Source of the DNA: Cordia subcordata
Lineage: Eukaryota; Streptophyta; Magnoliopsida; Boraginales; Cordiaceae
Direction of reading: 5' to 3'
DNA length: 64,000 nt
Assembly: GCA_028554755.1 (NCBI GenBank)
Contig: JAPTOF010000024.1
Coordinates: 2,356,001 to 2,420,000 of the forward strand
This document shows positions 46,466 through 58,009 of this stretch, piece by piece. Positions within the stretch are counted from its first letter, which is position 1, and every line of letters begins with the position of its first letter. The notes below the pieces were generated by a model that made no database searches, was not told the DNA's origin, and saw only the letters and a list, made by a program, of their open reading frames with translations. A program made the position numbers and the translations under genes.

Positions 46466-46917
46466 TCCGACAAAGACTCCAGGAAGTCTACTTCTGGATA
46501 TGTTTTCACTCTGTCAGGAGGAGCTATTTCATGGAGAAGTTTGAAGCAAAATTGTATTGCTGACTCTACCATGGAGGCCAATGTAGCAGCATCTGAGGCT
46601 GCGAAAGAGGTAGTATGGCTAAGAAAGTTCTTGTTAGACCTAGAGGTTGACCCGTAGCTCACAGACCAATAACGTTGTATTATGACAACAACGGTGCTGT
46701 TTCATAGTGCAAAGAGCCCAGGAATCATAAAAAGGGTAAACACATTGCACGAAAATAAAATTTGATCTGTGAGTTTATCAAAAGAGGAGATGTAGTAGTT
46801 GACAAGATAGCTTCAGTGGAAAACCTGGTAGACCCATTTACTAAGACTCTTTCAGAGAAAGTGTTTGCCACACATTTAGAGTCTTTTGGTATTAGGCTGT
46901 GCAGAAGTGATCTTTAG
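46466..46917 (+). pseudogene. Copia-2 RNase H / pol C-terminus
   Basis: Continues the same frame after the TAG at 46463 (DKDSRKSTSGYVFTLSGGA, ADSTMEANVAASEAAKE) to about 46650. After a one-base shift it resumes with LYYDNNGAVS, RNHKKGKHIARK, VDPFTKTL and ends at a TAG near 46915-46917. These are standard Copia RNase H C-terminal motifs. Two more stops occur in the last part. Confidence 0.82.
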
Positions 46918-46918
46918 T

Positions 46919-46931
46919 GCAAGTGGGCGAT
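46919..46931 (+). promoter_or_regulatory. Polypurine tract of Copia-2
   Basis: GCAAGTGGGCGAT directly before the LTR start TGTTAGG; a one-base variant of the common Copia CAAGTGGGAGAT. Confidence 0.85.
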
Positions 46932-48826
46932 TGTTAGGATTAGTATGCCCTAAAGCTCACTTGTAAATGACATTGTGGATATGAAACAATGTATAATCAT
47001 ATTTTTGTTAAATGGCATTATGAGTTTCTTACATATTATCTCTGTTATGTTTTATTGATGCATGTATGAAGGTCCTTTGACTTGAACTAATGACTTGGGT
47101 GCACAGAGAGGCTAGACGCATAGTAGGCCCAAGCCTAGATTTAGTCACATCATAAATTGAATCCATAACCAAATAGTAGTGTTGGGCACTCTACTGGGAT
47201 AAGGTTATATTGAGCAAGTCTCCTCTTTGAGGGTGATCTGCCTAGGTCATTAGAGGACTTTCTGGATTTGTCTCAATAGTACGTGTGTCACGTATTGGAT
47301 AGGACCATTGTGAGTATGTTTTCTAGAGATGTCCTATCAAAGAAAGAAAAAAAGACACTCACTACCACTAAATGATCATTGCTCTTAATCTTGAGTATAT
47401 GTGGGTAAACTAATGAAGTTAGGGTTTAGTACTTTGATTAACTGTGGGTGAGATCTTATTTTATTAGGATCAACAGCCTTGTGCATTGAGTGCTAAGTTC
47501 TAATTAATTAAAACATGTATATGCAAAATGGAATCTATGTGCCCTATTGGGATTGTCCAAATTTATCATCCAAATCTAGATCTAGTGATACTACCTTTAT
47601 AGGTGTGTCGGTCATATGGCTTGAGGGTCGCTCCCGAGATCAAGAGATTCCATGACCAAGGATGGTTGGCAATTGGACAAGAAACCCAACAGAAAAAGAT
47701 ACAGCTAAGAAGGTGATAGTACACAGGTCAAAGGACCGGTCTTAGCTGTGGGTATACATAGAGGGGCATTATGGTTGGTTGTTTAGTAGGTCAAAGACAA
47801 AGTTCACATTCTTTTGTGATAAGCTTTTAGGTAATGTCAATTATTCTTGGAGTGCAACTTTGATCTTATGGTGGAATAGATCGGAGTTAAAAAATAATTA
47901 TTATGTCTCCTAGATTGGGTAAGGACATTTTAATTATTTTTGGAAGCCAAGGTTAATTGTGTCTTCTTGGTCCCTTCCCTAGTTGAAATGACTTTGAGAG
48001 AGTAATCTTGAAAGAGCAAATTCCATATTGTGGTAGTAGCCTTATTGGGCCAAAGCTTGGAATTGGGTTTGGGCTTTCTTTAGAGTCCAAGATAACCTAA
48101 TTGGGCTAGGATGGTTTTCTATTGGGCTTGGGCCTCCACATGGATTATAGACTATATGTTGGACTTGGATAATGGGCTTGGCATAAGTCTTCCAAGACAA
48201 GTGGACAACTTGCAAATTACTACAAAAACAAGTGGACAACTTGCACAAGTCTTCCAAGACAAGCTAACAAGTTGCATAAAGGAAATAATACATGGAAATT
48301 TTCTCCCACATTGAAAGTTTAGCAACTTTGGGTGCCAAGGTTCTCTCTATAAATATACAAGACCCTACACCTTTTATGCAATCCACTTTGTAGTTGATTT
48401 CTTCCTTTTTGGCAAGAAAATACTACAACACATAGTACACACTTATTGTGTGATTTTTGCTCTAGTTTTTCAGAAGCATATTACTTTGCTTCTTCCCACA
48501 CAAGAGACTATTCTCTCAAGATAAGTCTCTTTAATCATAGGGAAGAAGACTAGGGAGTTGCTTATTGCGACACCCTCATAGTAAATTTTTGGTGGCCTTG
48601 TTCGTAAACGGGAGCAAAGCTCGCAACGGTTTTAGCTTCATCAAAGGCCCCACGCTTCAAGAGGTTAGCTTTATATATTTTGCAGGTACTAGTTATATTC
48701 TATATGTTCTTAAGCAATTTCTTGTGTTTGTTATGTGGTTAGTTTATTTTTCTAGCATGTTTTCTTGGTAGAATTTTTTGAAAATATGGACTAGGATACA
48801 CCACACTTAATTATATCGATCCTACA
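46932..48826 (+). repeat. 3' LTR of Copia-2
   Basis: 1,895 bases, collinear with 39537-41432 with scattered substitutions and single-base indels. The TATA box region at 48348-48358 reads CTATAAATATA. Ends ATCCTACA at 48826. Confidence 0.92.
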
Positions 48827-48831
48827 GGCAT
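48827..48831. repeat. Target-site duplication GGCAT, right copy (Copia-2)
   Basis: Identical to 39532-39536. The Athila-1 LTR resumes with AACTATGGG. Confidence 0.9.
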
Positions 48832-49604
48832 AACTATGGGAAGCTCTTTGCTAGGTTTGCTAACTAGTGTCCAAATTTTTCCCTAAGACTCGGTACGAGT
48901 CTGTCCCAAGGCGTACACTCTTAGAGCTAAGGCGGTCCTTATGACCTAGGGCAATAGAAGGGACTACATAACTTCCTGGGTGACGTAGAACAAACCTGCC
49001 CTAGTTTCTAAACCATTAGCTGGATTTAAAGCTAAGATCTAGGGTTACTAAGGTCTACTAAACCCACCCAGACTCCTATTAGCTGGATTTCAAGCTAAAA
49101 GGGACTTGATTTAGGCTAGTCCTAAGTTACACACTGTCATCCTAGGGTGACTAAAATGGGATTTGACATATGTGCGCAATCCTATATGTTCTAGCCTATG
49201 TTGTTCGCGAATGTGTGGAACTATTCAACTACAAACATCGTCATGCGCGAGTTACACCATCCATAGCAATTGGGTACAAAAATATAAGCATTATTGATGT
49301 TATATTCACTACTAGGCATGCTATCATCCACATAGACATGAATAAAAGCAATACCCACTTTATTAAATCTACACATAAACACATAGACATGATTATAGAA
49401 TGGATTTGAGGTGTTTAGTAGCAAATAAACTATAATTTATATAAATATTACTCACATTGGCATTTTATCAAACATTTAGACATGCATTGAATAAAAGCCA
49501 TTGAACAAGAAAAACAAAGTATGTATTTTATATATATACACACACACACATATATATGTATGTACATATGTGTAAATATTAAGCCATCAAATCTAATCGC
49601 TATT
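48832..49604 (-). repeat. 5' LTR of Athila-1, second part
   Basis: Continues 39192-39536 with the U5/R blocks ('agctggatttaaagcta' at 49019 and 49079). It includes a TA/CA microsatellite at 49527-49572 and stops at ATTAAGCCATCAAATC, just where the 3' LTR copy at 13933 starts. The U3 part is missing; the next LTR begins at 49605. Confidence 0.75.
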
Positions 49605-50647
49605 TGGTGCACAAGCCCTAAATGGCCCGCATATGCATAGGTCATGTGTAGTACGGTGTATGCGAGTACAGGGTTGAATCCACAGGAAGATCAAACATGT
49701 GTAGTATTCTAAGCTATTTGTGTCGTAAAAGGCTACGTGTTAGGTCCCTAAACTACAATCTTTTCAGGTTTTTGAATTTGAGGGGAGCTAAAAAATGTAA
49801 ATCTACTCTAAGGACAAGGAAAATAAAGAATTGTATGTCTGAGAAATGGGGGAATCAAACAATCTAAGGGGAATCAAATGTCAGAAATAGGGACTAGGGT
49901 GATTACAACTTGCCTATGGGTGATTACTACGTCTTTTAAGGGTTGCTTAATGGATTATACTTGGTTGCTCTTGTCTAGGCTCCTAATTAACCTCTTAATG
50001 AACCCTACAACTTGGTGTAGGTCTGTCCCTAGGCAATTCTACCCAGAGCCATGGCATGGTCCTTATGACCTAAGTATTAGGGCTAGCTAGTTAGGATTCT
50101 AGATGACTTAGATCGATCTAACCCTAGTGCTTAGTCCACTAATTAGTTCCCTAATCTATCCCTAGGACTTGGTGTGAGTCCATCCCTAGGCACGTCTACC
50201 TAGAGTACAACGTGGTTCTTATGAACCTAGGGCTGTAGGGTGGACTACCTAGCTTCCTAAGTGAACAAAAGTCAACTAAACCTATCTTGACACCTATTGG
50301 CTGGATTTAAAGCCAAAGAGGACTCCATTTAGGCTAATTACTAGTTATGCACCATTGATCCTTATCATAAAAGTAGAAATTAACAATTGAGCGCAAAGCT
50401 TACACATCTAGGGCATGGCGTTTGAGAATATATCGACCTATTCTACTAGTAAACACATAGACATACTTAGATTACACCAATTTAAGCTATAGCACTTGAC
50501 GTGTAAGCATCAAAATCTAATTACATTATTAAGTATGCAAACACAAATATAGACATATATATAGGCATACCTATTTCTTATAAATGTCACACAAACACAT
50601 AGACATGCTTATACAATGATTTAGAAATGACTAATATCATAATAAAC

Positions 50648-50683
<36 letters not shown>

Positions 50684-51390
50684 CCAACATCATTGAGGCA
50701 TTTTTACAAACACATGGACATGTATGTAAATTTGCCATAGAAACCCTAAGCACAAGCTTATATATATACAAGTCCATCAAGTTCCATTATAAAAGAGAAG
50801 CAATCAATCCATAATACAAGATATAATCACCCTACATGCTCTACTTATACTTCTAGTAACTTGGGAGAAAAGGGAGATAAGGAATATACCCTTCCATTCA
50901 AAGCTAATCCTTTACAATCCATGAGTATGAGCACCAAATCTTGCGTTTGATCTTATTAGATCCTTGATTTCAAGTGAGAACTATGTGTTTTTGAGTGGGT
51001 GTAAAGTGGGTAATGAGAGGATTAGGGTTTTGGGAGATGGGTGTGAGAGATGGGGCATTAGAGAGTAAGGGGTCTTGCAAAAAGGGCCTAAATAGGCCAT
51101 TTCGGTTGCAAAAGCTAGTCGTCGGGTCGATCTCCTGGCTAAAAATCAAGTGAGACTAACCAAAATAAGTTGAATTCTAGGTAGGGTTGTTCTCTAAGGT
51201 TGGTTATCCAACCCTGGGAAGGGAGGGCGACCAGCCTTTAGCTGAATTACTCCAAACTTACTCATTTTGGCTCTGACTCGCGCCTTTTTTTTTTCTATTG
51301 CCTCATACCACTTTCGGGGACCTCCAAATCCATTTTTCTTCATTTATCATTCCATTAAATATATACAAACTTTATCCATGCCTTCTAACG
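49605..51390 (-). repeat. Athila-type LTR G (no internal region)
   Basis: Left end TGGTGCACAAGCC (terminal CA on the minus strand), with the U5 blocks at 49980-50330, a (TA)n run at 50653-50682, a TATA-like CCTATTTAGGCCC (minus) near 51090 and a U3 without the usual TG start. The right end is cut at about 51390 by LTR H. No primer site or polypurine tract adjoins it, so it is a solo or truncated LTR. Confidence 0.7.
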
Positions 51391-53279
51391 TGCCTTTTCA
51401 GTGCAAGCCCTAAAAGACCCGCAAGTGTATAGATCGTGCAGAATAGTGTGTACGAGTGCAGGTGTCGAACCATAAGGAGATGTGAATTGTGGAAGAAATT
51501 CTATGCTAGTGTGCTCTAGAATAAGCCTAAAAATGGACCTAAGCTAATATGTTTTGTACTTTTGGATTTTTGGGAGCTAAGGGGAAAAGTAAAAGCACTA
51601 CAGTGTAAATACAATAAGGGAAAAAGTTAAGAACTAAGATAACCTAGGGGATTAAAACGATGGGAAGGTGATAGGGTGACCTACACTTGTGAACAGGTGA
51701 CTTTCTACCTCTTTGCTATGGGATTTGGGAATTGACTTACTAAACACAGCTTCTAATACTTAGTAGCTAACTAGTGTCCTAATTACACCCTAGGACTTGG
51801 TACAAGTCTATCCCTAGACATGCACACTTAGAGCTACAACATGGTCCTTATATACCAAAGGCCATAAAAGGGACCAGAAAGCTACCTAGGTGTCCTAGAA
51901 TGATCCCACCCTAGTTCTTAAACCATTAGCTAGATTTAAAGCTAAGACCTAGGGTTCCTAGGGTCGACTAAGCCTATCCGGACTCCTATTAGTTGGATTT
52001 AAAGCTAAAGGGGACTCAATCTAAACAAGTCTTAACTTATGTATTGTCATTCTAGGAATACTAAAGTGGATTGGTATCTAATAGGCACAGTCCTACATAT
52101 TCTAAGGTAAGGCGTTATGAATATGACATCCTATCCACGATACAAACACTATCAAGTTTGATTTACGCCATTGGAAACATTTAAGCATCAACATGTAATA
52201 ATATTTGAGCATATATTTACTACAAGGCATGTTTCGTACTCACATAGACATGAATAGAACTATCACACTTCATATTATCCATAATCACAGACAAAGAATA
52301 TATAGACATGCATAGTCTGAGGATTGTAGTGTTCTATAGTAAATACAACTTAATCTATATACATACAACTCCTTCAAGCATTACATCAAACACATGGACA
52401 TGAAGTGACATAAAGCTTTTCAAAATAAGGACAAAGTATGCGTATATATATATATAAGCCAAAGGAATCCCATAACAAAAAGTATGAAAATCAACCCATT
52501 ACACAAGTTTAATCACCCTAGTCCATCTACTCAAGCATACAATAAAAGAGAATGAAAGATGGTTGAGAAAGCTTCCCTTCGATCCTTGCTTGATTCTTTA
52601 CAAACTTGAGCAAATGTTCACCAAATGATGTTTAAATCCTCTAAATCAACTTAATTCTAGGTGGGTGAGTGTGTTAGTGTGTGTATTGGAGGTTGGTGAG
52701 AGAGGAATTAGGGTTTGGGAAATGGGTGTGAAAGAATATGACTTATTGTTACATAAAATGGCCAAAAGCAGGCTTATATAGCCAATTTTCTGCAACTACC
52801 GAAACACCTAACCAGTGCACCGGTACCAAGGGTCCTCTATTCTGGTAGTAAAGGCTTGCTCTCTGTTTTTAGCATAATAGAGAGAGGGTGCACGGGTACT
52901 CTGAAGCCAGTGTTCCGGTAGTGCCTATTTGCTCTCTTTTGGTTTCGTTTTAGCTCCGTTTTGCTTCTGGTTGCTTTGAACTTGGTCTGGAGGAATCCCA
53001 ACATGATTTTCTTCCAGGTTTCATCTTCAATTATGCTTTCAATCCTTGCCCAAACCATCTCCATCTTCGTTGATCTCCAAATAATCCCTAATCTCACCTA
53101 TAATATCTAAAACAAGCCATTAGTATAGCATTTACCTCTTAAACTCAACTATGTACAGTTGTATTTGCTGAAGCCTATATCTTGCATAAGCACTACACTA
53201 ATACAACTACTTAAACTCAATACACTTCTAAAATATGGACAAATAACAATGCAAACACACATAAAAACACAACACATCA
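51391..53279 (-). repeat. Athila-type LTR H, apparently complete, no internal region
   Basis: 1,889 bases from TGATGTGTTG (minus strand, at 53279) to ...GGCA at 51391. TATA-like GGCTATATAAGCC (minus) at about 52773-52785. The start is identical in type to the Athila-2 and Athila-3 LTRs. Flanking five-base sequences (TAACG and CACAC) do not match, so it is a solo LTR whose flank has been rearranged. A frame at 52837-53097 lies inside U3 and is not a gene. Confidence 0.72.
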
Positions 53280-54334
53280 CACACTATAATTCTCGGCAAC
53301 CGGATAAGGTCTATCGGAAAAGGATTTTCGAAAACACATTGTCAAGTGCACTTTTTTTGTTCAGGGCGCACTCTATATCGTGCCGGGCGACTGGAAGCGA
53401 TGTCGGAAAAAATAAAATAGGTAACTTTTTAAATTCTTATTTTTACCCAAACACTAATCCCTTCTATATGTTATTTTCTCTCAAGGACTCTCTTTAAAAC
53501 CCTAACAAAACCTCTCAACCCAAACTTGTTCTTTCATACTAAATTTCCAACTCTTTCTCCATACTCTTTCTTTTTGAAATCACAGATGGTAACGGAATAG
53601 CAAGAAGATATCACAGCTTGAAGGAAGCAAAGATTAGACCAAAGACAGCCAAACACAATCAAACCATGAATGGATAAGCCATAGGGATCTGAAATCATTG
53701 TGATTGATGATGATCCAGTTGAAGAAATTCCAAAGAAAGGACCTAAAGCAAAAAAAGGCTGTGAAAGTAGCAAAAAGAGGAGAAGAAGTTGAAGACAACT
53801 TTCCTAAGGGATTTCACTCGTGTCTTTACACCAAAATTGAAATTTTTATCCTATACTATCATATTTTTTTAACAAGAACAACAAACATCATATTTTACAC
53901 CATCTCTATACATGCATGAAAATCTTTTGGAATTCTTTTTAATTTATCTTGGAATATTCATATGGATGATTATGAATAATTTTTGAATAGTTTAGTACTC
54001 TAAATATTTTGAATGGGTTAAATCTAGTTTTCATGATCCTGATGATGCCAAAGTGAGGAGAAACTATAATATGTGATATGTGATTGTATTTGATTGTGAT
54101 ATTGTGCTTATATGAGATATATTGTGTGAGTAATTGTGCTTATATCCTATATGTTGTGCTTGTAGTTGTGTTGGCAATATAATGGATTGCTATACCTATT
54201 AGAATTTTCATACATTGAGGAGGAGCCATAATATCCCATTAATCTTAAAAGTATTGATACCATCTTAGGCAGAGTTCATCAATGTATTTATCTTATAATC
54301 ATATATAAGTTTGTTATCATCAAAAAATGGAGAT
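53280..54334 (+). other. 3' internal end of a plus-strand Sirevirus (remnant K)
   Basis: At 53586 an ATG opens a frame with about six stops to 53796, including an acidic/basic stretch EIIVIDDDPVEEIPKKGPKA and KKRRRS. This resembles the start of a Sirevirus additional ORF in position and style. The motif GATGATGCCAAAGTGAGGAG lies at 54041-54060 and the polypurine tract ATCAAAAAATGGAGAT at 54319-54334, directly before an LTR start. TG-rich repeats at 54064-54180 have no identified role. Gag and pol are absent; the left edge touches LTR H. Confidence 0.65.
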
Positions 54335-54439
54335 TGTTAGCATTATTGTTTTAACTATATATGTTTTGATGATGAGTTACAGAAGATATATGATTATTGT
54401 GCTTGTAATATACTTCTATTTTTAGAGTATAGCTTTGTC
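54335..54439 (+). repeat. Start of the 3' LTR of remnant K
   Basis: TGTTAGCATTATTGTTTTAA with the following GTTTTGATGATGAGTT matches, in reverse complement, the LTR end at 60740-60828 (TGTCAGCATTATTGTCTTAA). The K element and the right-hand Sirevirus LTRs therefore belong to one family. It is lost after about 100 bases, where Athila LTR sequence begins. Confidence 0.65.
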
Positions 54440-55555
54440 CTTGTTAATTAGGGTTTTTGGGTTAAATGATTAGGTCTTTTATATGATAATGATTGAGTCT
54501 AATCCTAATGTTTAAACCATTAGCTAGATTTAAAGCCAATACCCAAGCTATAGGATCAAGTAAACTTGCCAAAAGTCTATTAACTATCTTTCATGCTAAA
54601 GACAACTCGACTAAGTTTAAACATGAATGAAGAACCATCAATCATACATCATAATAGTAGATTAAAGCACTAAAGCACAATTTAGTATATGCTTCACCAC
54701 TAAAACATATAATCAAACACATAAACATGCTTGAAAATAGCTATTAAAGCTAAACATATAAAACCAAACATGATTAATCCATCAAAATAACCCACTATAT
54801 TAGTATGAAATCCAAACCAATTATACGAGTGTAAATTACCCTACATAGATCTACTCAAACAAAGAATAACTAGGACAAAAGGAGATAAAGAGTCTTCCCT
54901 ATGTCTTTAGCAAAATCTTCAAAAGTTTTGGTCAAGTCCACCAAAACAAGTGTTGATCCGACAAGCTTGCTTGATTCTAGGTGAAAATGTGTAGGAGAGA
55001 TGGGTAGGTGATAAGGCAAATTGAGGTTTAAGAGATGGAAGAGTGATTACAAAACAATGGCTAAAAGCTTGCTTAAATAAGTGAAGAAATGGGTCAGGTC
55101 AACTGGTACTTGAGCTTGTTTGGCTGGTAGTTTTGAGAAGCATCCTAACCAAACAGGCTGAGAAGAGCCAATCGACCAGTACCAAGCAGGGGTCGACTGA
55201 TACTTGCATTTCTTCTCTATTTGGGCTCCGTTTCACGTCTAGTCTTTTCCTGTTAACTTGTCTTGCTTCCGTCTTGCTCTAAACGCATCCTACCATGCAC
55301 TTTTCTTTCTTTCCCCTTGCCAAACTTCATTCATTAGCTCAAGCATCTTCTTATGTTTTCAATCTTCACTCCAAAATGCACCTAAGACATGAAACAATGC
55401 ACTAAATGAAGTATCTATGCTCCTTAACTCCTTATGCTCATATTACTTTATTATGCATAAACACTATATTAGTGCAGTCAAATATGCTTAAAACACCTCA
55501 AAATGTATATGGAAATGGTGTGCATAAACACACACAAATCACACACATCCCCACA
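54440..55555 (-). repeat. Athila-type LTR I, partial
   Basis: Contains the shared 'ccattagctagatttaaagcc' block (54522), a TATA-like CTTATTTAAGC (minus) at about 55073-55083, U3 with GTCAACTGG and GTCGACTGA sites (55100, 55190), and a right end ACACATCC close to the usual ACACATCA. The U5 end is missing. Boundaries are approximate. Confidence 0.6.
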
Positions 55556-56078
55556 CACTGGGGGATGTATGTTGTAAAGGATGCATGACCCTTGTGTAGG
55601 GTAAATTTTGTGCCCAAATAAAGAGGCTATTGTAATGTATATCTAACTAACCTATTCCACATGACAATAAAGGTCTGTTTGTGCCCAAATTACTATTACC
55701 TATTTGTTTGCACCCAAATTACCATTAGCTATTAATTACACTACAATTTAAATCACAATAAGTGTTTGATTACCATAGAATAATTATACATTACTTCCAT
55801 ATGATATGTTTGGTAGTATAGATGATAATTACATAGTTAAATAATTTAATTTCAAAGATAAATATTTATTTTTAAAATTTACAATAATATAGAAAATATT
55901 TAAACATGTTATTTGCTAAAAATATTTAAAATAAACTATTATTTATCATAAAATAAATATGACTTATTAAAAATATATGAATTAATTCAATTCAATAAAT
56001 GTTGTACTTTTGAAAAATAGTTATTTATATTTATTTGTCTTTTTGTTTATTTCATATTTATATATTTTTATTTATTTA
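55556..56078. other. AT-rich stretch with a short triple repeat; no gene seen
   Basis: Very AT-rich, without any retrotransposon signature I can see. A 15-25-base sequence occurs three times: TTTGTGCCCAAATA (55607), TTTGTGCCCAAATTACTATT (55678) and TTTGCACCCAAATTACCATT (55706). This may be the chromosomal DNA into which the right-hand elements inserted, or a decayed small DNA element; no terminal inverted repeats were found. Confidence 0.4.
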
Positions 56079-57441
56079 TGTAGGTGGCAAACTAGCTCTG
56101 AAGTGGAGATGGGAGATGAATAGAGCTCAAAAACTTTTCTTGAACTTTTTGATTAGTAGAAAGTGTGAAGCAATTGATGTTCTTACATCAAACAATGAAT
56201 TAAAACAAAGCTTGAACAAAAAGCGATAATGTAAAAAACACACGAGACTTACAGTGGTTCGACCACTAAGCCTACATCTACTCCCTGAGCATCCCACTCA
56301 AGATTCCCAACTACTCCACTAAAAATTTTGACCTTTTCAAAAATTGGCTAAGCTCAAAACCAACTTACAATGCCTTGATTCTTGTCGAATCAAGAAACGT
56401 AATTTTCAATGATTTTGAATTTACTCAACTTCATTCTATACTACCTAATATCCCAGTTCATAAAGTGTTTGACAACAAATTTACAAGAGAAATCTCAATA
56501 AGAATAAAGTACAAAGCTAGTATGAGAATCTACAACACAAATCCTATGATTGCCTTTTTACCAATGAAAGTGCAGAATAGCTTTTTTAATGTAATTCTTG
56601 CGTTGTTCGTCTCTTTTCTTGTCTTTAAGCTTGGATGAAGGGATAAATATAGACATACATACATACATATATACACATATACATGTATATATATACACAC
56701 ATATATGTACATATATATATATATATGTATATATATTAATATAGAATTTGTACTTAATATAGATATATAATATAGAAAGTAGATGTTAGACACAACATAT
56801 TTTTGACCTAAAATATTTTTAAGATGTTATAAACTTAATATGGAATGAAATCAATTAGCAATAGCTAGTTTGTAAAATTAGAATTTTCTAAACAACTCAA
56901 TTTGGTCGAGGTTTATGTGTGCCGATCAACCGGCAAGAATCAAAATTTTCCCAAAAATTTACTATTAAGTGAGGCAAATAGCTATCCAGTTGCCCGATTA
57001 GCCACTCATGGCATTGCCCTTTTTGATTGCACTAAAACCGTTTTTGTTTATTCTTTAGTTTTTGAAAGCTAAGTTTATAAAAGCATTTTTTGATTGAAAA
57101 ACATGATATACTTTGGAAAAATTTTTTAGAGCATATACTATCACATTCACAATCTAAAACATGATAGAAGTACACATCATGGAAACCTTACAAAATACTT
57201 CTACATCTGTGCCACTTATGTCTTCTGTCTGTATCCATATGTCACTATACCTCTTCAAATCTTCAAAGATTGAGCATATAACTACAAGACTTGATACGTT
57301 TGCTGAAGGATGGTCTCCTTTCAAGATAAAATGATTTATTCAAATGGTCACGAGCTCATTAATAACTTTGATACTTCATTAGAACTTCAAAGCTCATTAA
57401 ACAACCATGTGTCCATCCATTCAAATTTACAATATGGAGTT
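56079..57441 (-). repeat. Sirevirus LTR F0, truncated
   Basis: Left end TGTAGGTGGCAAACTAGC matches the Copia-1 LTR end TGTAGGTGTAAATA and the start of F1. Contains 'cagtggttcgaccactaagcctac' (56250), the block also in Copia-1 (12775), a TA/CA microsatellite (56640-56745) and a GATCAACCGGC site (56934). The last 250 or so bases of the family LTR are missing; F1 begins directly. Confidence 0.65.
56640..56745. repeat. TA/CA microsatellite in LTR F0
   Basis: Interrupted runs of ATACAT and TATA. It sits at the position where F1 and its duplicate have TATATGTGTG runs, so the tract is an inherited part of this LTR family that changes length. Several long low-complexity open frames arise from it and are not genes. 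Confidence 0.8.
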
Positions 57442-57840
57442 TGTGAGTGGTAAGCTAGCTGTAGGGGGTGAATAGAGCTTGATAAAAAAAATTATTTGAA
57501 GGCTTTTGTATCTTTTTCGATTAGGGAAAAGCGCTTTGTGAGTTATGTTAATTTGAACCGAGATAGCACAAATCACAAAGTAAGAGCAAAGAGTGCACAA
57601 GATTTATAATGGTTTAGCCACAAAGCCTACAACCCCTCCTAAGGCATCCCACTCGAAAATTCTGACAAACTCCACTGAAACCCATACTTTTCACAAGTTG
57701 GCTCAACACAAACAAACATACAATACTTTGATTCAAACAAAATGTATTTTACCCAATACCCAACTCTCACAATGTTTAATCTAAAGATTTGCAAGAGGAA
57801 TCTCAATAGAAATTGAAGCACAAGTTGGTATATAGGGTTA

Positions 57841-57977
57841 TGTTGGGATTGTATACCCTAAAGACCACTTGTACATGGACATAGGACTATATATACATAT
57901 ATATGTATATATATGTATATGTATATATATATGTATGTATATATAAGTGTGTGTGTATATATATATATGTATATATA

Positions 57978-58009
<32 letters not shown>

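Larger units (their letters stand above)
39537..48826 (+). mobile_element. Copia-2: complete long-LTR Ty1/Copia element
   Basis: A 9,290-base element with 1.9-kb LTRs (39537-41432 and 46932-48826), primer site (41435-41446), a 1.5-kb leader, gag-pol in one frame (42995-46465) plus a shifted tail, and a polypurine tract (46921-46931). It is flanked by perfect GGCAT duplications inside the 5' LTR of Athila-1. The LTRs differ by only a few percent by eye. It is structurally complete, but its coding frame has about eight stops, a frameshift and two lost catalytic residues. Element clade within Copia not assigned. Confidence 0.92.

Noticed and set aside
52837..53097. 87-codon basic frame in LTR H
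   Set aside because: Lies in U3, not conserved in the homologous positions of LTR G or the Athila-2 LTR.
53159..53919. Possible host gene fragment between LTR H and LTR I
   Set aside because: The in-frame ATG with many stops, the two purine motifs and the LTR start at 54335 fit the 3' end of a Sirevirus; no intron-exon pattern or known host domain seen.
55600..56078. A MITE or hAT-type DNA transposon
   Set aside because: Short internal repeats exist, but I found no terminal inverted repeats or flanking duplication; kept only as a low-interest finding.
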